Below, piece by piece: positions 58,901 through 64,000 of a stretch of DNA of 64,000 nucleotides. The notes under the pieces were generated by a model, which was not told the origin of the DNA, searched no databases, and saw only the letters and a list, made by a program, of their open reading frames with translations. Every line of letters starts with the position of its first letter. The first letter of the stretch is position 1. Source of the stretch: a virus; IMG/VR virus record IMGVR_UViG_3300032307_000705, positions 19,723-83,722 of that record. One strand, 5' to 3'. A program made the translations under genes and the position numbers.

Positions 58901-59190
58901 TTTACATTGAATTCTTTCTTGAACCAATCTTTTATAAAGGTAATAGATTCTTCATAATCTTTATTAAACAAATAGCTGAATTCCTCAATAAATTGATTGT
59001 TCACCCATAAGTCCTCATCGTCATGGTTATAGAACATATATTCAGTCCAAAAAGAAGTGTCATCATCAGTATTCCGATCCGCGATTACCAAACTATCACC
59101 ATAATCCAAGATTTGTTTGGAGGTTAAGAATGAATCCAAATAACTTGTCATGATTTTATCAAGCCGACCCTCAGATATAATATATTTCAT
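58897..59190 (-). CDS. MKYIISE family protein, copy 2
   Basis: 97 aa. MKYIISEGRLDKIMTSYLDS then FLTSKQILDYGDSLVIADRN and LFNKDYEESITFIKDWFKKE. First of the coupled pair 59190-58616 (4-nt overlap with copy 1). Late motif 3 nt upstream of its ATG. Confidence 0.65.
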   Translation of the reverse strand: MKYIISEGRLDKIMTSYLDSFLTSKQILDYGDSLVIADRNTDDDTSFWTEYMFYNHDDEDLWVNNQFIEEFSYLFNKDYEESITFIKDWFKKEFNVK

Positions 59191-59193
59191 ATA

Positions 59194-59201
59194 GATAAAT
59201 A
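59194..59201 (-). promoter_or_regulatory. Late-motif TATTTATC
   Basis: Minus-strand TATTTATC, 3 nt before ATG 59190. Confidence 0.55.
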
Positions 59202-59209
59202 TAAGGAAA

Positions 59210-59503
59210 TTAAAACGAGGTCATTGATTTTCGGACTGTAACTCCAAATTGGTTTTCAAACCAACCGAGAATGAATTGGAGAGCTTGGGGTCTTGTAAGG
59301 TTAAACATGGTTTCGAAAGTATCTAAAAAGTCCTCTAATGTAAATAACTCTCTTGGTCTTGGCAAGTAAGTAAAAAGTAAGTTATCTCCATCGTACACGA
59401 GGGTACTTGTTTGGGTATTAATTATATCTTTATCCAATAAAAAACTGTCCAAGTATTTTATCATGATTTTATCAAGCTGACTTTCAGATATAATATATTT
59501 CAT
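59210..59503 (-). CDS. MKYIISE family protein, copy 3
   Basis: 97 aa. MKYIISESQLDKIMIKYLDS then FLLDKDIINTQTSTLVYDGD and LEDFLDTFETMFNLTRPQAL. Very close to copy 1 in the second half. Its upstream 83 bp are nearly identical to those of copy 4, so this was a recent duplication. Late motif 3 nt upstream. Confidence 0.68.
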   Translation of the reverse strand: MKYIISESQLDKIMIKYLDSFLLDKDIINTQTSTLVYDGDNLLFTYLPRPRELFTLEDFLDTFETMFNLTRPQALQFILGWFENQFGVTVRKSMTSF

Positions 59504-59565
59504 GTTAATAAATATCGGTTAAATAAAAAGGGGGTTGGGGGAAAATCGAACCCGGTGTACGACAG
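59483..59565 (-). repeat. Direct repeat, copy A (upstream region of MKYIISE copy 3)
   Basis: About 83 bp covering the first codons, the late motif and a GGGGG/CCCCC-rich stretch. Repeated at 59858-59941 with only a few differences. It ends in a T-arm-like GGGTTCGATT segment on the minus strand. Confidence 0.75.
59507..59514 (-). promoter_or_regulatory. Late-motif TATTTATT
   Basis: Minus-strand TATTTATT, 3 nt before ATG 59503, inside repeat A. Confidence 0.55.
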
Positions 59566-59566
59566 A

Positions 59567-59878
59567 TTAATAGGTGAATGGTTCATCAGGAAATAACAAC
59601 CATACTGTCCTTGCTCGTGTATTATATTCGTCCTGAAACCAATTTCTAATATATCTCATACTTTCTTTTCGACTTAAATTAAAAATGGTGTCTATATCTT
59701 CAATTAAATCAGTGCTAATGTATAATCTCTCTTCTTCATAACGGTAAGCCAGTACTTCACTATTACCCTGCATTATATCGAACCCATCGGCATCATCATT
59801 CCCTTCTGTGAACCCCAAAGAACTTAAGTACTTATTCACCAATCTCTCTAATCTTTGTTCAGATATAATATATTTCAT
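59567..59878 (-). CDS. MKYIISE family protein, copy 4
   Basis: 103 aa. MKYIISEQRLERLVNKYLSS then GNDDADGFDIMQGNSEVLAY and IEDIDTIFNLSRKESMRYIR. The most divergent packaged copy, with a longer linker after helix 1 and a proline-rich C-terminal tail (LLFPDEPFTY). First gene of the minus-strand cluster. Late motif 3 nt upstream. Confidence 0.65.
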   Translation of the reverse strand: MKYIISEQRLERLVNKYLSSLGFTEGNDDADGFDIMQGNSEVLAYRYEEERLYISTDLIEDIDTIFNLSRKESMRYIRNWFQDEYNTRARTVWLLFPDEPFTY

Positions 59879-59941
59879 GTTAATAAATATCGGTAAAATA
59901 AAAAAGGGGGTTGGGGGATAATCGACCCCGGCATACGACAG
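59858..59941 (-). repeat. Direct repeat, copy B (upstream region of MKYIISE copy 4)
   Basis: About 84 bp nearly identical to 59483-59565; includes the first codons of copy 4, TATTTATTAAC and the GC-rich block. Confidence 0.75.
59882..59889 (-). promoter_or_regulatory. Late-motif TATTTATT
   Basis: Minus-strand TATTTATT, 3 nt before ATG 59878, inside repeat B. Confidence 0.55.
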
Positions 59942-59994
59942 TTATATTGTTACAAACTATTTAATATTATAATAATATAAGTATATTAGAAATT

Positions 59995-60477
59995 ATGTAC
60001 AAAAAATTATTCACTAAAAATGAATGTGACGACCTTATATCCTTTGCTGAAGGTCAAAACGAATGGGAGAAAATTACTGATTTTTCAAGTTATCAGATTT
60101 TTACTTTCCAACCGGGTAATCATGTTTCCGATAGGATAATTAATTACGGAAAAGAAAAATTAGGACTATCAATTTTATCCGTCAACCTGGCGATATTAAA
60201 GTATGAGGTGGGAGACCATTTTCCGAGACACATAGATAGAACTCAAGAAAAAGAATTCAACAAAGATTTTTTATATAACATTAATGTTAAACTTAATGAC
60301 GACTACGAAGGTGGGGAATTTTTCCTCAATGATAAATTGTTTGTCGCAGATGTGGGAGATGTCTATCATTATAAATCTACGGAGTTTCATGAAGTTAAAC
60401 TTGTAACCAAAGGATTAAGATATTCAGGATTATTCTACATCAGAGAAAGAGATCTCGGAGTATCAAAATTAATATGA
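59995..60477 (+). CDS. 2-oxoglutarate/Fe(II)-dependent oxygenase
   Basis: 160 aa. GDHFPRHIDRTQ (H79-x-D81), distal EFHEV (H132) and LRYSGLFYIR (R142, binds 2-oxoglutarate) complete the catalytic set of prolyl-hydroxylase-like 2OG oxygenases. NVKLNDDYEGGEFFLND is the typical 'L-x-x-x-Y-x-G-G-x-L/F' strand. Phage members may hydroxylate proteins or nucleobases. An AT-rich leader precedes it; no promoter recognised. Confidence 0.82.
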   Translation: MYKKLFTKNECDDLISFAEGQNEWEKITDFSSYQIFTFQPGNHVSDRIINYGKEKLGLSILSVNLAILKYEVGDHFPRHIDRTQEKEFNKDFLYNINVKLNDDYEGGEFFLNDKLFVADVGDVYHYKSTEFHEVKLVTKGLRYSGLFYIRERDLGVSKLI

Positions 60478-60480
60478 CAG

Positions 60481-60894
60481 TTACAATGTCATACCACATT
60501 CCTTAGTCACGGGTTCTAGGACCCATTCTTCCTTTAATACTTCAGGTAAGTCACTTATTTTATTTGTCACGGGTACAAGAACTTGCTCGTCCATAGACTT
60601 TCTCACGTACTTATACTTAGGTCGACAGTCCACCCAATGATTCACTACGGTGTCAGCGGTGATATAATTCACAGAGAACATCAACTCCAATCTGGCGATG
60701 ATTTCCTTTCTCATGTCAAACCAACTATTTTTAGACCTACCGACTCTTCTATCGTCAAACCAATTTCCTTGTGCATCCTTATCAAAGGTCTCTACCACAT
60801 CGCCCAAGTGATTTAACTCCAATAGATAAATCTCAGGGTACATGGAGTCCAAGTACGACATCATCAATCTCTTAAGTTTCAGGGTATTCTTCAT
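60481..60894 (-). CDS. MKYIISE-family domain without targeting peptide, early-type promoter
   Basis: 137 aa from ATG 60894. LKRLMMSYLDSMYPEIYLLE then ELMFSVNYITADTVVNHWVD aligns with the four copies at 58616-59878 (KKYLDSFL ... ETMFGLTRKEAVRFITNWFE), but the N-terminus is MKNTLKLKRLMMS, with no I-S-E peptide. Instead of TATTTAT it has a host-type promoter (TTG-N20-TACCTTTG). The C-terminal ~35 residues (SMDEQVLVPVTNKISDLPEV) are extra. So this copy is probably made early and stays in the cell. Confidence 0.62.
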   Translation of the reverse strand: MKNTLKLKRLMMSYLDSMYPEIYLLELNHLGDVVETFDKDAQGNWFDDRRVGRSKNSWFDMRKEIIARLELMFSVNYITADTVVNHWVDCRPKYKYVRKSMDEQVLVPVTNKISDLPEVLKEEWVLEPVTKECGMTL

Positions 60895-60899
60895 AGTTC

Positions 60900-60930
60900 C
60901 AAAGGTACGAATAATAATCAGATTATCCAA
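60900..60930 (-). promoter_or_regulatory. Bacteroidota-type promoter
   Basis: On the minus strand TTG (60930-60928), 20 nt, TACCTTTG (60907-60900), 5 nt before ATG 60894. Confidence 0.6.
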
Positions 60931-60962
60931 CAAGTTCGTTCATTCAAAAGGTGGGGGTTTTA

Positions 60963-60970
60963 TATTTATT
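60963..60970 (+). promoter_or_regulatory. Late-motif TATTTATT
   Basis: TATTTATT 4 nt before ATG 60975. Confidence 0.55.
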
Positions 60971-60974
60971 AAAG

Positions 60975-62177
60975 ATGAGAGAACTTATTAGACATATTAT
61001 TCGAGAACAAACGAGGGAAGTTATTTTAGAGATGCCAAAAAAATCAACCCAAGATGAATTTATTACGAAAGCTAAGGGAATTCATGGTGATAAATACGAC
61101 TATTCTGAAGTAGAATATAAATCTAATCATGTACCTGTCACTATTATTTGTCCGATTCATGGGTCATTTTCACAAACGCCTGCTTCTCATTTAATGGGAA
61201 GGGGTTGTAAACCATGTGGTTACAAAACCACTACAGAAAAAAATACATTTTGGACTAAAGAGGAAGCATTCAAAGAGGCTTCAAAATATGAAAACCTGAC
61301 TGATTTCCAAAGGTTCTCTGGAGGTGCATATGCTTCAGCAAAAAAAAATGGTTGGGTAGAGGATATTACAAAAAACTACGTAGTAAAAAAAATAGATTGG
61401 ACAATCGATAAATTGAGGGATATTACCTTACAATACGATAATGTCAAAGATTTTAGAAGAGACTATTATAATGCATATCATGCCCTTAGAAGAAAAGGAC
61501 TTCTTTATGACTTCACATCTCATATGGTCAGACCAAATGAATGGTCTGATGAGGATATAGAGAACGAGGCACGTAAATATAAAACAATTCAAGATTTTTG
61601 TAATGCCTCTCCGAATTTGTGTAATTATGCTAGACGCAGGGGATTAATGTCAAAGTTCAAAGAGTTTTTAGATTCTAAACTAACAAATTGGACTGATGAT
61701 ATGTTAAAAAAAGAAGCATTAAAATATCAAACATCTGTGGATTTCGCTCGAGAATCAGGAGGAGCTTATAAAGCAGCAATTAAGAGAGGAATTTATAATC
61801 AAATAACTTCTCATTTCTTAACAAAAGTATCTTCAGGCGAAATACTTATCGAAAACTTATTGGTTAAAAATAAAATCAAATTCTATAAACAACATAAATT
61901 TTTAGATTGTCATAATAGTAGACAAGGAACTGCATGTAAACAATTACCATTCGATTTTTATTTACCAAAATATAATTGTTGTATCGAATATGATGGTGAA
62001 CAACATTTCAAACCTAAAAAATTTTTCGGAGGAGAAGAAGGGTTTTTAAGAAGGCAACAATTAGATAAAATCAAAGACCAATACTGTGAAGAAAACGGAA
62101 TCAAACTTATCCGAATTCCTTACACGATGAAGAAGGAAGATATAGAACCATATATCTTAAGTGAATTAGGAATGTAA
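60975..62177 (+). CDS. Vsr/PD-(D/E)XK-like endonuclease with DUF723-like and repeat domains, capsid-targeting-like N-terminus
   Basis: 400 aa from ATG 60975; an upstream frame (60951) is rejected because of the late motif. MRELIRHIIREQ ends in I-R-E, followed by a second site V-I-L-E before MPKKS. Then a DUF723-like zinc part (FITKAKGIHGDKYDYSEVEY; CPIHGSF; GCKPCG), three helical repeats (WTIDKLRDITLQYDNVKDF; WSDEDIENEARKYKTIQDF; WTDDMLKKEALKYQTSVDF), and a C-terminal nuclease core: QLPFDFYLPKYNCCIEYDGE then QHF and GIKLIRIPY. Close to phage homing-type or Vsr-like nucleases. If packaged, it would enter the cell with the DNA. Confidence 0.72.
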   Translation: MRELIRHIIREQTREVILEMPKKSTQDEFITKAKGIHGDKYDYSEVEYKSNHVPVTIICPIHGSFSQTPASHLMGRGCKPCGYKTTTEKNTFWTKEEAFKEASKYENLTDFQRFSGGAYASAKKNGWVEDITKNYVVKKIDWTIDKLRDITLQYDNVKDFRRDYYNAYHALRRKGLLYDFTSHMVRPNEWSDEDIENEARKYKTIQDFCNASPNLCNYARRRGLMSKFKEFLDSKLTNWTDDMLKKEALKYQTSVDFARESGGAYKAAIKRGIYNQITSHFLTKVSSGEILIENLLVKNKIKFYKQHKFLDCHNSRQGTACKQLPFDFYLPKYNCCIEYDGEQHFKPKKFFGGEEGFLRRQQLDKIKDQYCEENGIKLIRIPYTMKKEDIEPYILSELGM

Positions 62178-62181
62178 TCAG

Positions 62182-62211
62182 ACCCTCACTCAAAAGGTGG
62201 GGGTTTATTTT
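62182..62211 (+). terminator. Rho-independent terminator
   Basis: ACCCTCACT-caaaa-GGTGGGGGT followed by TTATTTTT; near-copy of the terminator at 56997. Confidence 0.85.
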
Positions 62212-63055
62212 TAACAGTCCTTAAAGATTATCCAATAAGAGAACTCATTTCGGGACAGACATGATCCACTACACTTCGTTCCGTGGATTGTCCCTCCATT
62301 CATTCTCTCATCGTATAATCTTCCAAATCTTATTTTTTAACACACATTTGGAGAGTTATACCTTATCGGGATAGTTTTTTCAATATTCACGTATAAAGGA
62401 AACTTTACATCCCTAAAGGGTATAATTCCTACATGGGGACAAACTGTCCCCACCTAATAGAGTGTCCCCCGCCAAATGATAGGACATCAAATGACATGGT
62501 GATATTGTGTGAAGGTGAGATGTTAAATAAAACTATCCTATTCGGATAATTTCCGAATTAACATACATTATTTCACATTACAATTCTATGGTGAGATAAC
62601 ATTAAAGATAAGACCTTCGGTAGTAATTAGATGTTATATTCATTAGTCCCACCATCTACGATATGTCGTTGAAGGGGACTATAATCATCCATACGAGGTG
62701 ACCATAATAACCTATGGGATTCGTTGAAGAGGGGATAAAACACTCACTACGTTCGTTCCCCGCGACCTTACACTTACTATTACTTTTTTTGCTAGGTTTT
62801 ACATATAGTAAAAATATGGTCCTCACACTATCGTCAGGGGGGAAAAAGTGGTCATTACACTATAACCAGCCATAAATACACTACTCATGGTGGGGGAAAG
62901 TGGTAGAGTGTGGGGGAACCAAAACCCCCCAAAGGGATTATCCCCCATGTAACGCTCCCCTGACATTATGACAAAGTCAAGTTTTTCCCCCTATTTATTT
63001 ATCCACAAAGGAAAAAGTTTTCCACATGTTGCCCCCTACAGACAGAATGTCAGTA
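62212..63055 (+). other. Non-coding, hairpin-rich intergenic region (about 850 bp)
   Basis: No ORF with phage-like codon pattern on either strand. Contents: hairpin TGGGGACA-aac-TGTCCCCA (62434-62452); ATTCGGA/TCCGAAT (62540-62558); TTTTAC-atata-GTAAAA (62797-62813); repeated words CACTAC(G/A)...TTCGTTCC at about 62262-62276 and 62744-62758, and TCGTTGAAG(A)GGGGA at about 62669 and 62722; several GGGGGAAA/GTGGT blocks at 62837-62935. Composition differs from the coding DNA around it. It ends in the DnaA-box-like cluster. Best guess: replication origin or structured RNA locus. Confidence 0.6.
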
Positions 63056-63064
63056 TGTGGATAA
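62999..63064. other. Cluster of three DnaA-box-like sites: putative replication origin
   Basis: TTATCCACA (62999-63007, plus), TTTTCCACA (63018-63026, plus, one mismatch) and TGTGGATAA (63056-63064, i.e. TTATCCACA on minus). Two perfect 9-mers in opposite orientation plus one variant within 66 bp. An AT-rich stretch follows (63065-63080). Located at the end of the non-coding region, immediately before the next gene. Confidence 0.5.
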
Positions 63065-63101
63065 CTTTATTTTTATATGTTCCGATGATATACTTATCAA
63101 C

Positions 63102-63356
63102 ATGACAGATTTTATTTATAAGATGGATAAGATGGAGGATAGGATAAGGTTCATTATCTCCTTCAATGAGCAAGAGGTTGGTTCTCTGTATTTTGAGAAA
63201 GCAAAGAGGGGATTTAACAGGAAACCTATTGGCATGGATGCTTGGGTATGTGTTGACGCCAAGATTGAGAAGTTATACGAAGTGTCTGACTATGAGATAT
63301 TCCCCAAGGAAATTGTGGAGGTATGCCAAAAGATGATTAAGACTGAGTATTTATAA
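63102..63356 (+). CDS. Hypothetical small protein
   Basis: 84 aa from ATG 63102; a GTG at 63057 lies inside a DnaA-box-like site and is not used. MTDFIYKMDKMEDRIRFIIS then FNEQEVGSLYFEKAKRGFNR and GMDAWVCVDAKIEKLYEV: a beta-alpha protein. Not recognised. First gene after the putative origin, 15 nt before the next gene. Confidence 0.55.
   Translation: MTDFIYKMDKMEDRIRFIISFNEQEVGSLYFEKAKRGFNRKPIGMDAWVCVDAKIEKLYEVSDYEIFPKEIVEVCQKMIKTEYL
63348..63355 (+). promoter_or_regulatory. Late-motif TATTTATA
   Basis: TATTTATA 15 nt before ATG 63371, at the end of the previous gene; could be by chance. Confidence 0.35.
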
Positions 63357-63370
63357 TAAACAATATTGAC

Positions 63371-63805
63371 ATGTGGTTACCAACCCCCGAAAAAATTTAT
63401 GACATATATGCTTTCAAGTTGATTAAGAGAGCATTAAAAAAGAAGTTCCCATGGATTAAGGATGTGTTTGTCAGACAGGATGACTTGAATAATTATACAA
63501 CACTTTTTTTGAACTTTGAGTTCGATCCCACCGAATTTTCTAAGGCTTATGGTCATGAGACAAAGGCATGGATTCAGGAGTTGATTGATGCGGGGTATTA
63601 CATTGACTACTCCTACCCCAACCTTATTAACGATATGTCCTATGAGGAATACAAGACAGTCCGTGAAGATATAAGGAGAACAATCAAAGATGTATCTGAG
63701 AACCCCGCCCTTCCTGATGAGTTTAAGTTTGACAAACGTAATATTGAATTGGGGACATGGCATATCAATCGTAAGCCAGGGGAAACTCCTTACATGTCCA
63801 TCTAA
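63371..63805 (+). CDS. Hypothetical protein
   Basis: 144 aa. LIKRALKKKFPWIKDVFVRQ then FLNFEFDPTEFSKAYGHETK and WIQELIDAGYYIDYSYPNLI. Basic start, then alpha/beta. No family recognised. Same orientation as the gene before it, which it probably follows on one transcript. Confidence 0.55.
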   Translation: MWLPTPEKIYDIYAFKLIKRALKKKFPWIKDVFVRQDDLNNYTTLFLNFEFDPTEFSKAYGHETKAWIQELIDAGYYIDYSYPNLINDMSYEEYKTVREDIRRTIKDVSENPALPDEFKFDKRNIELGTWHINRKPGETPYMSI

Positions 63806-64000
63806 ACTTTTTAGGTGTGTCTAAACATTCCCCACATAATACAATAAAAGGTTGGGGGAGTTATAGAAGTATGTTACATAATCTGGATTATGTTAAGTAG
63901 TGCGTACGATTCCAAGATATAATTGTACTGTGTATACAGAACATTCTTTGGTTACCCCTACGTGGTTTTTATTCCTGACTGCATGTCATACCACTTATCC
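63806..64000. other. No gene seen
   Basis: 195 bp to the window edge. Contains short GGGGGA and CCCCAC words like the region before 63056. I see no ORF, tRNA or clear promoter. Confidence 0.5.

Noticed and set aside
63057-63101. GTG start giving a 99-aa protein
   Set aside because: The GTG is part of a DnaA-box-like TGTGGATAA; ATG 63102 gives a normal start.
1-64000. Integrase, transposase, insertion sequence or prophage attachment site
   Set aside because: No recombinase motif, terminal inverted repeat or target duplication was seen.

Overview
This window looks like part of the genome of a large lytic tailed phage of the T4-like (myovirus) type that infects a Bacteroidota host. It is AT-rich, densely packed, mostly + strand, and many stop/start codons overlap. 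Host evidence in the sequence: (i) promoters of the Bacteroidota form TTTG-N20-TAnnTTTG, for example at 35833-35864 and 48527-48558; (ii) almost no Shine-Dalgarno sequences, with A-rich leaders instead; (iii) an RpoD-like sigma factor of Bacteroidota character; (iv) SprB-type repeats and Thr/Pro stalks in the adhesins; (v) a Bacteroidota-type Hc1 histone-like protein. Phage evidence: T4-like recombination and replication genes (SbcD/gp47, SbcC/gp46, RuvC-like, primase), endolysin, DUF932, PcfJ-like, DUF5856 and DUF3310 proteins, a tRNA, and many conserved phage proteins of unknown role. No integrase, capsid, portal, terminase or prohead protease gene is in the window.

Layout. 1-1300: two minus-strand glycosyltransferases (one cut by the window edge). 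1.6-11.8 kb: host-recognition/virion module with four Thr/Pro-stalk adhesins (one carrying a seven-repeat beta-propeller, one with SprB repeats) and a tail/baseplate-type structural protein. 11.8-22.6 kb: DNA metabolism (RuvC-like, primase, PD-(D/E)XK nuclease, SbcD, SbcC, a second nuclease-like protein, a DNA-glycosylase-like protein). 23.2 kb: sigma factor. 24.1-29.6 kb: membrane proteins, amidase endolysin, spanin-like overlapping pair and two large virion-assembly-like proteins. 29.7-47.7 kb: mixed accessory genes (Hc1, DnaJ, Dam-like and N4/N6 methyltransferases, thioredoxin, glutaredoxin, APS-kinase-like and nucleotidyltransferase, DHH phosphoesterase). 48.5-48.8 kb: an RNA locus with promoter, hairpin RNA, tRNA-CAT and a second structured element. 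49-62 kb: small genes, a GT-A glycosyltransferase, an AdoMet-decarboxylase-like protein and a cluster of duplicated small genes. 62.2-63.06 kb: about 850 bases without a gene, hairpin-rich, ending in three DnaA-box-like sites, a candidate replication origin.

The most interesting signal is a recurring N-terminal peptide on at least a dozen otherwise unrelated proteins (for example MRDLIRKILREE, MRELIRHIIREQ, LTESDLTRVVRRVINEQ, MKFTSLLKSIIVEQ, MKYIISES). Each is a short amphipathic, usually basic helix ending in (I/L/V)-x-E. This matches the T4 capsid-targeting sequence and the prohead-protease cleavage rule (L/I-x-E). I infer that these proteins are loaded into the prohead, trimmed and probably injected with the DNA. 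The cargo would include a nuclease, a peptidoglycan-binding protein, a DHH phosphoesterase, a leucine-rich-repeat protein and two duplicated families of small proteins.

Most of these genes, and other probable late genes, have TATTTAT(A/T/C) just before the start, often 3-5 nt from the ATG; I propose this as the late expression signal, possibly read with the phage sigma factor. One duplicated domain exists in both forms: four copies with the targeting peptide and the late motif, and one copy (60481-60894) lacking the peptide and preceded by a host-type early promoter. That contrast is the best internal support for the model.
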